A DNA stretch of 51,447 bases from Methanobacterium sp. Its GTDB lineage: Archaea > Methanobacteriota > Methanobacteria > Methanobacteriales > Methanobacteriaceae. Position numbers and translations under genes: made by a program. Shown one piece after another: positions 8,145-20,423 of the stretch; the first letter of the stretch is position 1, and each line of letters begins with the position of its first letter. The notes beneath the pieces are model-generated. The model had not been told where the DNA came from. It saw only the letters and a program-made list of their open reading frames with translations, and ran no database searches. The DNA lies in assembly GCA_020855015.1 (NCBI GenBank), contig JAHKLP010000022.1:1-51447 (forward strand), given 5' to 3'.

Positions 8145-10004
8145 ATGGCTAAAACAGAAAAAATTATAGGAATTGACTTGGGAACCAGTAACTCTGCCGC
8201 CGCAGTATTGATCGGTGGTAAACCAACCATTATTCCCAGTGCAGAAGGAGCTACTCAATATGGTAAATCATTCCCCAGTTATGTGGCCTTTGCAGATGAT
8301 GGTCAACGTCTTGTGGGGGAACCAGCAAGAAGGCAGGCCGTAACCAACCCTGAAAAAACTATAACCGCGATTAAACGACAAATGGGTACAAATTATAAGG
8401 TGGACATAGCTGGGAAACAGTATACTCCCCAGGAAATCTCTGCTTTCATCCTTCAAAAGATCAAAAAGGATGCAGAAGCATTTCTGGGAGAAGAAGTAAA
8501 AAAAGCAGTTATAACCGTGCCCGCCTACTTTGACGACAACCAGAGAACAGCCACTAAAGATGCTGGGACCATAGCCGGATTAGATGTTGTGAGGTTAGTA
8601 AACGAGCCCACAGCAGCCAGCTTGGCCTATGGTATCGATAAATCCAGTGATGATGAACTGGAAATTATGGTCTTCGACTTCGGAGGCGGAACACTTGATG
8701 TAACCATCATGGAATTCGGAGGAGGAGTCTTCGAAGTGAAATCCACCAGTGGAGACACCAAACTGGGAGGAACTGATATGGACGCTGCTGTGATGAAATA
8801 CTTAGCAGATGAGTTCAAGAAAGACACCGGCGTGGATATCATGAATGATGACCAGGCAGTTCAAAGACTCAGAGAGGCTGCTGAAAAAGCCAAGATCGAA
8901 CTTTCCACAACCCTAAACACGGAAATCAACTTACCATTCATCACCGCCACCCAGGACGGACCAAAACATTTGACTCACACCCTAACAAGGGCTAAGCTGG
9001 AAGAATTAGTGGATTCCATCATAAAAAAATGCTCCGGACCAATGGAACAGGCGTTGAAAGACGCTAAAATGACAAAAAGTGATGTGGACAAGATCATTCT
9101 CGTAGGAGGGCCTACCAGAATGCCCATAGTCCAAAAATTCGTTGAGGATTACATTGGAAAACCAGTAGAACGTGGAATTGATCCAATGGAATGTGTAGCC
9201 GTGGGAGCTGCAATTCAGGGCGGAGTACTTGCCGGAGAAATCAAAGACCTGGTTCTACTTGATGTTACTCCATTATCTCTTGGTATTGAAACATTGGGTG
9301 GAGTTTTCACTAAGCTGATTGAACGAAACACCACTATACCAACTAAAAAGAGTCAAGTATTCACCACAGCCGCTGATAACCAGACTTCGGTGGATATTCA
9401 TGTATTACAGGGAGAAAGGTCTGTAGCCACTGGAAACACCACCCTTGGCAGGTTCCAGTTGGTTGGAATTCCCCCTGCTCCTCGAGGAATGCCACAGATA
9501 GAGGTGACATTCGATATTGATGCAAACGGAATCCTTAACGTATCAGCAAAAGATATGGGAACTGGTAAGGAACAGGCCATAACCATCACTGCCCCGAACA
9601 AGTTATCCGAAGACGAAATAGACCAAAAAATAAAAGAAGCTGAAAAACACTCTGAAGAGGATAAAAAACGTCAGGAAGAAGTTGAAATCCGGAACAATGC
9701 AGATTCAATGATTTACACTGCTGAAAAAACTCTGGATGAACTGGCCGATAAGGTGCAACCTGATCAGAAAACTAAAATCGAAGGACTGGTCAAGGAACTC
9801 CGAGAAGTTGTTGGTGGCGATGATCTGGAAGCAATTAAGAATAAAACTGAGGAATTGACCAAAGCTGTTCAGGAAGTTGGAGCTGCAATCTACCAGCAAG
9901 CTCAGCAAGAACAGGCCCAACAACAACAGGATGCTCAGGGTCAGGCCGATCAGGATCCTAAGGATGATGACACCATCGATGCCGACTATGAGGTTAAAAA
10001 GTAA
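8145..10004 (+). CDS. dnaK: Molecular chaperone DnaK (Hsp70)
   Basis: A 619-residue Hsp70. Seen: the phosphate-1 motif IGIDLGTSNSAAAVL, the connect motif VNEPTAASLAYG, phosphate-2 IMVFDFGGGTLDVTIM, an adenosine motif ILVGGPTRMP, the linker DLVLLDVTPLSLGIE, and a substrate domain with the helical lid. The tail is Gln-rich and ends in acidic DDDTIDADYEVKK. ATP-driven cycles hold unfolded polypeptides with DnaJ and GrpE. A GAGGTGAT ribosome binding site precedes the ATG. A strong hairpin follows the gene, so dnaJ may have partly separate transcription. Confidence 0.98.
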   Translation: MAKTEKIIGIDLGTSNSAAAVLIGGKPTIIPSAEGATQYGKSFPSYVAFADDGQRLVGEPARRQAVTNPEKTITAIKRQMGTNYKVDIAGKQYTPQEISAFILQKIKKDAEAFLGEEVKKAVITVPAYFDDNQRTATKDAGTIAGLDVVRLVNEPTAASLAYGIDKSSDDELEIMVFDFGGGTLDVTIMEFGGGVFEVKSTSGDTKLGGTDMDAAVMKYLADEFKKDTGVDIMNDDQAVQRLREAAEKAKIELSTTLNTEINLPFITATQDGPKHLTHTLTRAKLEELVDSIIKKCSGPMEQALKDAKMTKSDVDKIILVGGPTRMPIVQKFVEDYIGKPVERGIDPMECVAVGAAIQGGVLAGEIKDLVLLDVTPLSLGIETLGGVFTKLIERNTTIPTKKSQVFTTAADNQTSVDIHVLQGERSVATGNTTLGRFQLVGIPPAPRGMPQIEVTFDIDANGILNVSAKDMGTGKEQAITITAPNKLSEDEIDQKIKEAEKHSEEDKKRQEEVEIRNNADSMIYTAEKTLDELADKVQPDQKTKIEGLVKELREVVGGDDLEAIKNKTEELTKAVQEVGAAIYQQAQQEQAQQQQDAQGQADQDPKDDDTIDADYEVKK

Positions 10005-10024
10005 GACCATTCTGTGAAAACTTT

Positions 10025-10070
10025 GGGTGGGGAACTTCCTCCCACCCTACCCACAATTTTATTATATTTA
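10025..10070 (+). terminator. Hairpin terminator after dnaK
   Basis: GGGTGGG (10025-10031) pairs perfectly with CCCACCC (10041-10047) around a 9-base loop. A T-rich stretch (ATTTTATTATATTTATTTT) follows. It resembles an intrinsic terminator or attenuator separating dnaK from dnaJ. Confidence 0.55.
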
Positions 10071-10215
10071 TTTTACTAAAATGAAATAAACTAAATAATC
10101 ACATAATCATGATTCATCAACTGGAAGAACTTGATTTTATATTAAATTTCATTCATTGACACTTATCAAATAATCATTATTTAAAGATAATCAGAGTATT
10201 TAAGGAAGATTAGCC

Positions 10216-11379
10216 ATGGCAGAAAAGCGAGATTATTACGAAGTCCTGGGAGTGGAGAAGGGATCTACCAAGAAAGATATTAAAAAGGCCTACCGGAAAC
10301 TGGCCATGGAGTATCACCCTGATGTCAGCGAAGACCCTGAAGCGGGTGAAAAATTCAAAGAAATCAGTGAAGCCTACGCTGTGCTCTCTGATGATGAGAA
10401 AAGAACCACCTATGATCAGTATGGTCATGCAGGAATGGGCGGATTCAGCCAGGAGGACATTTTTAACAATATCAACTTTGAAGATATATTCCGTGGCTTT
10501 GGATTTGGAGGAAATCGTAGCGGGGGTGGTGCTGGCTTTGAAAGCATATTTGATCTTTTCGGATTTGGAGGTGGCCGCCGTAACGGACCTCAACAGGGCA
10601 ATGATGTTTTATACGAGATGAAGATCACACTGGAAGAGGCGGCCCATGGATTGGAAGATGATATCCAAGTCCCCCATAAAAAGACCTGTCCACGATGTAA
10701 CGGTTCTAAGGCCGAGCCAGGAACAGAAAGTCGATCTTGTGATACTTGTGGAGGTAGTGGTCAGGTTAGACATGTTCAAAACACCCCATTAGGACAATTT
10801 GCAACCATCCGCCCCTGTAACACTTGCCATGGTGAAGGGAAAATTATTGACAGCCCCTGCCAGGAATGCCATGGTAGAGGTATTGTCAAACAAAAAAGCA
10901 CTATAAATGTTAAAATACCTCCAGGAGTGGAAGATGGATCTCGCCTGCGCGTTCCAGGTGAAGGAGATGTTGGTAAACGTGGAGGTCCACCTGGTGATCT
11001 TTACGTTCTTATAAGGGTGAAACCACACAAATACTTCAAACGAGAAGGGGCAAATCTCCACTACCAAAAACCGATTAGTTTTGTTCAGGCGACTTTAGGC
11101 GATAAAGTCGAAGTGCCCACTATTGATGGGACGGTAGAGCTCAAAATACCTGAAGGAACTCAAACTGGGACTTCTTTCAGAATAAAAGGTTTTGGAATGC
11201 CACATTTACGCTGGAACGGTAAAGGGAATCTATATGTGAAAGTGAAAGTTGTTACTCCCAAAAAACTCAGCCCAAGACAGAAGGAGCTTCTGGAAGAATT
11301 TGCCGACATAAGTGGTGATGAGATTTACAATGAAGAGAAAGGTTTTTTTGATAAAGTGAAAGATGCCATAAGCCACTGA
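10216..11379 (+). CDS. dnaJ: Co-chaperone DnaJ (Hsp40)
   Basis: A 387-residue class I DnaJ. It has the J domain (DYYEVLGVEKGSTKKDIKKAYRK, with HPD at about residues 34-36), a Gly/Phe-rich region (residues 75-120), four zinc-binding CxxCxGxG-type motifs (CPRCNGSK, CDTCGGSG, CNTCHGEG, CQECHGRG, about residues 157-220), and the C-terminal substrate-binding domains. It delivers clients to DnaK and stimulates its ATPase. It lies 211 bp after dnaK, with a TATA-like TTATTTAAAG about 30 bp upstream, so it can have its own promoter. Confidence 0.98.
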   Translation: MAEKRDYYEVLGVEKGSTKKDIKKAYRKLAMEYHPDVSEDPEAGEKFKEISEAYAVLSDDEKRTTYDQYGHAGMGGFSQEDIFNNINFEDIFRGFGFGGNRSGGGAGFESIFDLFGFGGGRRNGPQQGNDVLYEMKITLEEAAHGLEDDIQVPHKKTCPRCNGSKAEPGTESRSCDTCGGSGQVRHVQNTPLGQFATIRPCNTCHGEGKIIDSPCQECHGRGIVKQKSTINVKIPPGVEDGSRLRVPGEGDVGKRGGPPGDLYVLIRVKPHKYFKREGANLHYQKPISFVQATLGDKVEVPTIDGTVELKIPEGTQTGTSFRIKGFGMPHLRWNGKGNLYVKVKVVTPKKLSPRQKELLEEFADISGDEIYNEEKGFFDKVKDAISH

Positions 11380-11435
11380 TAAAAACATCTGAAATTAATA
11401 TATTTTCAACCCCTTATTTTAAATTTTCACTCCAC

Positions 11436-11491
11436 GAAATTAGCGTAGCAAAGTAAAACTATTTACTTTATCAAAGCTAACTTCTTTTTAT
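11436..11491 (+). terminator. Long hairpin after dnaJ
   Basis: Two-part stem: GAAATTAGC (11436-11444) with GCTAACTTC (11476-11484), one mismatch, and inside it AAAGTAAA (11450-11457) with TTTACTTT (11462-11469) around the loop ACTA. TTTTTATTTATAG follows. It is a good terminator candidate between dnaJ and the next gene. Confidence 0.5.
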
Positions 11492-11531
11492 TTATAGTAA
11501 CATTATAAAGGACTTAGTAAGGTGTGATTTA

Positions 11532-11903
11532 GTGTATGCTAAAAGAAAAGATCACAACATAAACGTGACTCAGATACTCGGCAAGGTTAATGATTACTTT
11601 GGTTTTGTACCAAAAATATTCGAGGTTTTATCAGAGAACCCCCCGGCTTTGAAGGCATTTTTTGATAAGGCAGAATTCATGATGGCAGACGATAGTTTAC
11701 CACCACTAACCAAAGAATTCGTGTCAATTGGTGCTGCTGCTGCCCTGGGATCGCCTCACTGTCTTAGCACTCATCTGGAAGTTGCCAGAGAGTTCGGAGC
11801 CACTGACAAACAACTCCTCCTGGCCATAATTATTGGAGCATCCATAACAGAAACCACTGCTTTATCCAAGTCTTTACGAGTTTATGATGATTTTAAAAGA
11901 TAA
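11532..11903 (+). CDS. Carboxymuconolactone decarboxylase (CMD/AhpD-like) family protein
   Basis: A 123-residue helical protein of the CMD fold: a short N-terminal FGFVPKIFEVLSENPPALKAF segment, LTKEFVSIGAAAALGSPHCLSTHLEVAREFGATDKQLLLAI, and a C-terminal helix. AhpD-type members use a CxxC disulfide with a nearby His as a peroxidase. Here only one cysteine is present, in PHCLSTH, so the disulfide chemistry is not complete and the activity is uncertain. The start is GTG, preceded by GGTGTGAT. Its position just after the chaperone operon hints at a stress role, but this is weak evidence. Confidence 0.85.
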   Translation: MYAKRKDHNINVTQILGKVNDYFGFVPKIFEVLSENPPALKAFFDKAEFMMADDSLPPLTKEFVSIGAAAALGSPHCLSTHLEVAREFGATDKQLLLAIIIGASITETTALSKSLRVYDDFKR

Positions 11904-12147
11904 ACTCGAATTTTCTTTCTAATTTTAGTTTTTTGAATAATTTTTAGGTATTTTCTAAAGAAGCTATCGTAGTTAAACTGATGACTGCTTATCATTTTAT
12001 AAGATTTATTTTCTAGTTTTATCATTAAAAAAAAACTAATTCCACATATTTTAGGACGATAGGGGTAATAAGGAGATAATAAAAAAATATAATACCAATT
12101 AAAAAGAAAAAATATGATAATTAGGGTTTGTTAATGGAGGGAATAAT

Positions 12148-12627
12148 ATGCAGAAAAATACTATGGCTATTGTGCTGATTATTTTGGGTATAATAGTATT
12201 AGCTGTTCCTATACTGGGAGTAATCCCCCTCAGTGTTCTTACAGGACTGGGAGTAGCATTTTTGGGATTAGGTTTTATAATCGCAGGTTTTACCGACAGA
12301 GAAGTGAACACCGGCTTGGGACTTTTGGAGATAGTTTTAGGAATAATTTCTCTTGTCCTTGGTCTTGGATTCATCCTGAATCCTGGTCTTTTCAGCTTCG
12401 TGGCAGGATTATTAGTCTATATGGCAGGTTTATTCCTGATCATAGTTGGTATAGTTGCCACATTCACTAAGGCTGGGGGTAGCCGCTGGAATGGGGTTGT
12501 TGCCATAATTATCGGGCTGATCTACCTGATATTCGGATATTTTATTTCCGATCCATTCTATCTCGGAATCTTGATTGGCTTCTGGCTATTAATAACTGGA
12601 ATTTTGATGTTTTTCCAGAAAGATTAA
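12148..12627 (+). CDS. DUF308/HdeD-like integral membrane protein
   Basis: A 159-residue, very hydrophobic protein with about five or six transmembrane helices and many Gly-Leu-Ile repeats (ILGIIVLAVPILGVIPLSVLTGLGVAFLGLGFIIAGF). Internally repetitive helix hairpins of this type belong to the DUF308/HdeD superfamily, whose bacterial founder is acid-stress-linked. GGAGGG before the ATG supports the start. No operon partner is evident: about 240 bp of AT-rich sequence lies upstream and the RNase P RNA gene faces it downstream. Function unknown. Confidence 0.75.
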   Translation: MQKNTMAIVLIILGIIVLAVPILGVIPLSVLTGLGVAFLGLGFIIAGFTDREVNTGLGLLEIVLGIISLVLGLGFILNPGLFSFVAGLLVYMAGLFLIIVGIVATFTKAGGSRWNGVVAIIIGLIYLIFGYFISDPFYLGILIGFWLLITGILMFFQKD

Positions 12628-12699
12628 CTTCAAAATAATTTTTCTTTTTTAAATTTTTAGGTGGGATAATATTAGTTGTTTGGATATGATAAAATTAAG

Positions 12700-13015
<316 letters not shown>

Positions 13016-13022
13016 AAAAAAT

Positions 13023-13101
<79 letters not shown>

Positions 13102-13119
13102 TACTATCACTGTTGAATT

Positions 13120-13140
13120 TTTATGTATATAAAGGTTTCC
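13120..13140 (-). promoter_or_regulatory. TATA box of the initiator tRNA
   Basis: On the minus strand AACCTTTATATACAT lies about 25-40 bases upstream of the mature tRNA 5' end, with the A/C-rich BRE-like bases on its upstream side. Position and sequence fit an archaeal promoter. Confidence 0.6.
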
Positions 13141-13273
13141 CTCAATTCTTTTTTGATTATTCTTTATTTTATATTAATTTAAATATGCTTAAAAAAAAAT
13201 AAGCCCTAAAATGGCTAAAAAAAGAAATAAATAACATTTATCTTAATAATGTTCCCTTACATTTTCAATATCT

Positions 13274-13840
13274 TTACTTTTTAGGTTCTTCTTCAGGGTT
13301 CTCCAATTTTTCCAGGCGTTCTTCAATACTTGCCAGTTTCTTGTTGGTTGTATCACTGTAATCATTGAAACGTTTTTCAAGAGATTCTATATCTGTTGAA
13401 ACTGCATTAAAACGTTTTTCAAGTCCAGCCAAATCTTTTTTAGTTGCCAAGTCCCAGTCCTCAATTAACTGGTCACTCTGTTCATTGAGGAAAAGGTCTA
13501 TGCGATGGGATAAGTTATCGGTGCTAATGGGAACATTTACTCTGCCCTTAATTTTTTCACCCATCCCGGAAACCTTTTCACTGACTCCTGAAACATTTAA
13601 TTTTTCACCCATTCCTGACATAGATTTTTCTCCAGATACTTTTTCACCCAGATTGCTGGCTCCTGATTGAACTTTATCACCTAAATTATTGGCCTCACCA
13701 TATACTCTTTCACCTAAATTTGTGGCATCACTTTTCATTTGACCTAAATTTAGCCTGCGATTATCCTGTAGATAATAATATAAAAGTATAACTATGGCTC
13801 CGGCCAAAACAAGGATGGCAAATACTTCCAATGGAGTCAT
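13274..13840 (-). CDS. Membrane-anchored protein with 11-residue repeats and coiled coil
   Basis: 188 residues. Residues 4-23 form a transmembrane anchor. Residues 41-73 contain three tandem 11-residue units (NLGERVYGEAN, NLGDKVQSGAS, NLGEKVSGEKS), followed by looser GEKx copies to about residue 98. The C-terminal 70 residues are a heptad-like coiled coil (LEKRF repeated twice). The 11-mers resemble the amphipathic repeats of LEA or apolipoprotein-like helices. A GGGGGAAA ribosome binding site precedes the ATG. It lies 3 bp after another membrane coiled-coil gene, so the two are probably one operon. Function unknown. Confidence 0.8.
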   Translation of the reverse strand: MTPLEVFAILVLAGAIVILLYYYLQDNRRLNLGQMKSDATNLGERVYGEANNLGDKVQSGASNLGEKVSGEKSMSGMGEKLNVSGVSEKVSGMGEKIKGRVNVPISTDNLSHRIDLFLNEQSDQLIEDWDLATKKDLAGLEKRFNAVSTDIESLEKRFNDYSDTTNKKLASIEERLEKLENPEEEPKK

Positions 13841-13843
13841 GGA

Positions 13844-14272
13844 TTATTTCCCCCTTTCAATGCCTTTACCCTTTTTTTCCATCTGTTTTTCTTTTTTTTC
13901 TATTTCTTCTAGTAATTTCTGAAGCTTTTCGTATTCTGCTCTGGTTTCAAGTCGGGTTACTCTCTCATTAATTTCACCATGGAGAAATCCAACTTTTTGC
14001 ATCATCTTCGATGTTTCTCCCCTGATCTGAGAAAGCCTCTCCTGCTGGTCCTTTGGAAGTGGTATCACGTTTTCCATTAGACGTTTAGATTCCAAATCCC
14101 TTTCAACTAGTTCGATTTTCTTAAGTTCGGCTTGTTTTTCAAGGAATATTACATTACTCTGGGCTTCTCTAACTCTTCTCCATTGCATTACTATTACTAT
14201 TATTGCTACGAGTGCTATTACTGCAATAATAAGTAAAAAAATGTTCTGTGGAATGCTTACAACATCTGCCAT
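13844..14272 (-). CDS. Membrane-anchored coiled-coil protein
   Basis: 142 residues from the ATG at 14272, which follows AAGGGGGAA. An alternative TTG at 14290 adds six residues. Residues 5-30 form a single transmembrane helix (IPQNIFLLIIAVIALVAIIVIVMQW), followed by a long charged helix (residues 35-140) with an RLETRAEYEKLQKLLEEIEKKEKQMEKK end predicted to be coiled coil. It is upstream of, and closely spaced with, the 11-residue-repeat protein. A structural or scaffolding pair at the membrane is plausible; no family is recognised. Confidence 0.78.
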   Translation of the reverse strand: MADVVSIPQNIFLLIIAVIALVAIIVIVMQWRRVREAQSNVIFLEKQAELKKIELVERDLESKRLMENVIPLPKDQQERLSQIRGETSKMMQKVGFLHGEINERVTRLETRAEYEKLQKLLEEIEKKEKQMEKKGKGIERGK

Positions 14273-14471
14273 GATATTCCCCCTTACCAATATTTTCGAT
14301 ATGCTAATTGTAGAGTACTATGAACTCTTACTTTAAGCTTTTTTAAGTGTTTAATGATTAAAGACATTTGAATTTCTGCTTTAGCCAATAATGATTAATC
14401 CTTAGTAATAAGTACCCTAAAACTTATTGGCTTCCAGATGTTACATATAAATATGTACATTTATATAATTA

Positions 14472-14490
14472 AAGCTTTATCATAAAGCTT
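14472..14490. promoter_or_regulatory. 19-bp palindrome in the map upstream region
   Basis: AAGCTTTAT-C-ATAAAGCTT is a perfect 9+1+9 palindrome. It is just downstream of a TATA-like ATTTATATAATTA (14459-14471), so it covers the likely transcription start. A second inverted repeat, GCCAATAA (14384-14391) with TTATTGGC (14424-14431), lies upstream. The rest of the 14291-14612 gap is AT-rich without a convincing ORF. Confidence 0.4.
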
Positions 14491-14612
14491 GTTATCTATG
14501 TTCATAGTATTTGACTATGTACTGGATATAAAGGAGATTAAGTCAGTAAGAATTATTGATAACCAATGAACTATGAGAATTAATTTGTTTAACTTAACAT
14601 TAGTGTGATTCC

Positions 14613-15539
14613 ATGATAGATATGTACCAAAAAGCGGGTAGAATTGTAAAAGAAGTTAGAGAACTTGCAGTTAATGAAGTGCAAGAAGGGATGAAAGTTC
14701 TAACTCTGATAAATTTCATTGAATCTGAAATTGAAAAAAGAGGAGGGTTACCTGCTTTTCCCTGCAACATCTCCATTAACGAAGTTACCGCTCACTACAC
14801 CTCTCCTTCTGGAGACACAACAATTATTAAAGATGGAGATATGGTTAAAATTGATTTAGGAGCCCATGTAAATGGTTACATTGCTGACTCTGCAACCACG
14901 GTTGTTGTGGGCTCCGGTGAGGGTCCTTTCACATCAGGTGATAAAGTTTATACTCGAGAAAAAGAGCTAAAAATGATAGACACTGCTAACGAAGCCCTTA
15001 ATGTGGCTATTAGTAACGTCCGAGATGGTGCAGTTTTGGGCGAAATCGGGAAAGCTGTAGAAGAATATGTAAAATCCCAAGGTTTTTTACCTGTAGCGAA
15101 TCTCACTGGTCACAGCCTAGATCAGTGGAACCTGCACTCCGGCTTATCCGTACCTAACGTTAGGGAAAATAATCAGCAAATATTAGAAGAAGGGGATGTT
15201 CTGGCCATTGAACCGTTTGTGACTGACGGTGTGGGCATGGTGGGAGACATGAAAGATACATTCATTTTCAGGTTCCTTCGTGACCGTCCTTTGCGCCTGG
15301 TTGAATCCCGGAAATTACTTGATATAATTAAAAAAGATTATAAAAATCTTCCATTCGCCCAAAGGTGGTTGGAAGAAGATACAAAAATCCGGAAGGTTAA
15401 TCTAGCAATGCGACAGCTTATCTCTTCCCGAGCCGTCTATCCTTACCATGTTCTTCGTGAGAAAAGTGGTGCTAGGGTTGCCCAAGCAGAACACACCGTT
15501 ATTGTAGAGCAAGACGGTTGCATAATAACAACTGATTGA
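14613..15539 (+). CDS. map: Methionine aminopeptidase, type II archaeal
   Basis: A 308-residue pita-bread-fold peptidase. Metal ligands are visible in order: DMVKIDLGAHVNGYIADSATT (two Asp), the GHSLDQWNLHSG histidine near residue 170, AIEPFVTDG (Glu) and the C-terminal QAEHTVIVEQDG (Glu). The roughly 60-residue insertion with the winged-helix-like KDYKNLPFAQRWL segment marks type II, as in eukaryotes and archaea. It removes the initiator methionine from nascent proteins in the cytoplasm. The start codon is ATG. The gene is convergent with the TPR gene. Confidence 0.97.
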   Translation: MIDMYQKAGRIVKEVRELAVNEVQEGMKVLTLINFIESEIEKRGGLPAFPCNISINEVTAHYTSPSGDTTIIKDGDMVKIDLGAHVNGYIADSATTVVVGSGEGPFTSGDKVYTREKELKMIDTANEALNVAISNVRDGAVLGEIGKAVEEYVKSQGFLPVANLTGHSLDQWNLHSGLSVPNVRENNQQILEEGDVLAIEPFVTDGVGMVGDMKDTFIFRFLRDRPLRLVESRKLLDIIKKDYKNLPFAQRWLEEDTKIRKVNLAMRQLISSRAVYPYHVLREKSGARVAQAEHTVIVEQDGCIITTD

Positions 15540-15578
15540 GATATATCTTACTCTTCTTACCAAAATACTCGAAAAAGG

Positions 15579-15962
15579 TTATTGTTTAAGTGAATCTAAA
15601 GCACTATGTGCTTTGTCTTTCCCATTATAATCTTCAACTCCCTCATATAACTTTGAAGCCTCATGAAAGAAGTAAACAGCATTATCATTGTCTCCTTGTT
15701 CTTTGCACACTAATCCCATGTTGTAAAGGGCATCAGCCATGTGTTGATGATCATTTATTTCCTCAGAGTATTCATAGGCTATTTTGAAGTAAGTTGCAGC
15801 TTTATCATAAACCCCACGCCTGAGACTCATAACACCGTCCATCATCAATTTAGATATCTTTTTTTGCCTTTCTTGTGATCTCAAGCGGTAGTAAAGTATT
15901 ATCATGCCCGCATATGCTAATAGCATTGCACCTGCTATCAAAAATGTGTCCATTTGTTTCAC
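15579..15962 (-). CDS. Membrane-anchored TPR protein
   Basis: 127 residues: an N-terminal transmembrane helix (residues 5-25, FLIAGAMLLAYAGMIILYY), then tetratricopeptide repeats. These include AATYFKIAYEYSEEINDHQHMADALYNMGLVCKEQGDNDNAVYFFHEASKLYEGVEDYNGKDKAHSALDSL, which matches the TPR pattern of small-small-large hydrophobic positions. Such proteins serve as protein-protein adaptors. The short length gives only two to three repeats. It stands alone, with the frh operon about 280 bp further on in the same orientation. Confidence 0.82.
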   Translation of the reverse strand: MKQMDTFLIAGAMLLAYAGMIILYYRLRSQERQKKISKLMMDGVMSLRRGVYDKAATYFKIAYEYSEEINDHQHMADALYNMGLVCKEQGDNDNAVYFFHEASKLYEGVEDYNGKDKAHSALDSLKQ

Positions 15963-16239
15963 TCCCCATTCACTAAACCATTCTATGTCATTTAATAAAT
16001 TAATGCCTTCCCTTTATTAATCCTTAATAATCTATCTTATCACATTATAATTAAGTTATTATGACCAGATTTTATTAAAATCGTTAGAATTAATATTATA
16101 TAATTTTTGTAATGCCGAATTGATGAGAATCACACACATTTTATAATGCATGCCCTTAAATAGCTAAATTTCTAAAAAAACTAAACCATAGTATAATTAT
16201 TTATTTAAAAAAAGAGAAAATTTAGGGATGTTAAATCCC

Positions 16240-19982
<3,743 letters not shown>

Positions 19983-20423
19983 ATGATAGACTCCAAAATT
20001 CTGGTATCGGTGGTTATAGTTCTTTTAATAGGAGTCGCTGCTGCAGGTTACCAGATATCAAACACTCCCGGACTATGGCAACCAGTAGCATCAAATAATC
20101 CCGATTCAGACCAAACATCAGGTTCTGATGGAACTGATTCTGGAAGTCACCAAAGTTCAGCATCCAGTCCATCAACATCTATTAGTCAACAGTCAAGTGG
20201 ATCAGGAAGTGATAATGTGAAAATATCATCTTCAGAAGCTAAAGCGATTGCTCAAAAATCAATTATACAAGAAGGGGCAACTGCAGGAACTCCAAATCTG
20301 ATTAATTCCAATGGCAAAAAGATTTATGTTGTGCCAATTATTATGAATGGTAATCCGGTTGGTGAAATATACATTGATTCCCAGACAGGTAAGAATTTAG
20401 GAGGGGCTGGGGGTGCACCCTAA
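19983..20423 (+). CDS. Exported protein with Ser-rich linker and PepSY-like domain
   Basis: 146 residues. Residues 5-24 form a signal anchor (ILVSVVIVLLIGVAAAGYQI). Residues 33-77 are a Ser/Gly/Asp-rich low-complexity linker. Residues 80-145 look like a PepSY domain (ISSSEAKAIAQKSI, then KKIYVVPIIMNGNPVGEIYIDSQTGKNLGG). PepSY domains inhibit peptidases or act as small extracytoplasmic modules. A GAGGTGAT ribosome binding site precedes the ATG. The stop overlaps the start of the next gene (TAATG), so the two are translationally coupled. The role is unknown. Confidence 0.8.
   Translation: MIDSKILVSVVIVLLIGVAAAGYQISNTPGLWQPVASNNPDSDQTSGSDGTDSGSHQSSASSPSTSISQQSSGSGSDNVKISSSEAKAIAQKSIIQEGATAGTPNLINSNGKKIYVVPIIMNGNPVGEIYIDSQTGKNLGGAGGAP

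Noticed and set aside
8268..10010. Minus-strand frames of 62-101 codons opposite dnaK
   Set aside because: Antisense shadows of a conserved chaperone gene; low-complexity composition mirrors dnaK codons.
10322..10621. 99-codon plus frame inside dnaJ
   Set aside because: An alternative frame of dnaJ without a ribosome binding site or domain.
13274..13840. Repeats in this gene as a possible CRISPR-like array
   Set aside because: The short direct repeats are in frame and encode the 11-residue protein repeats; no spacer-repeat structure.
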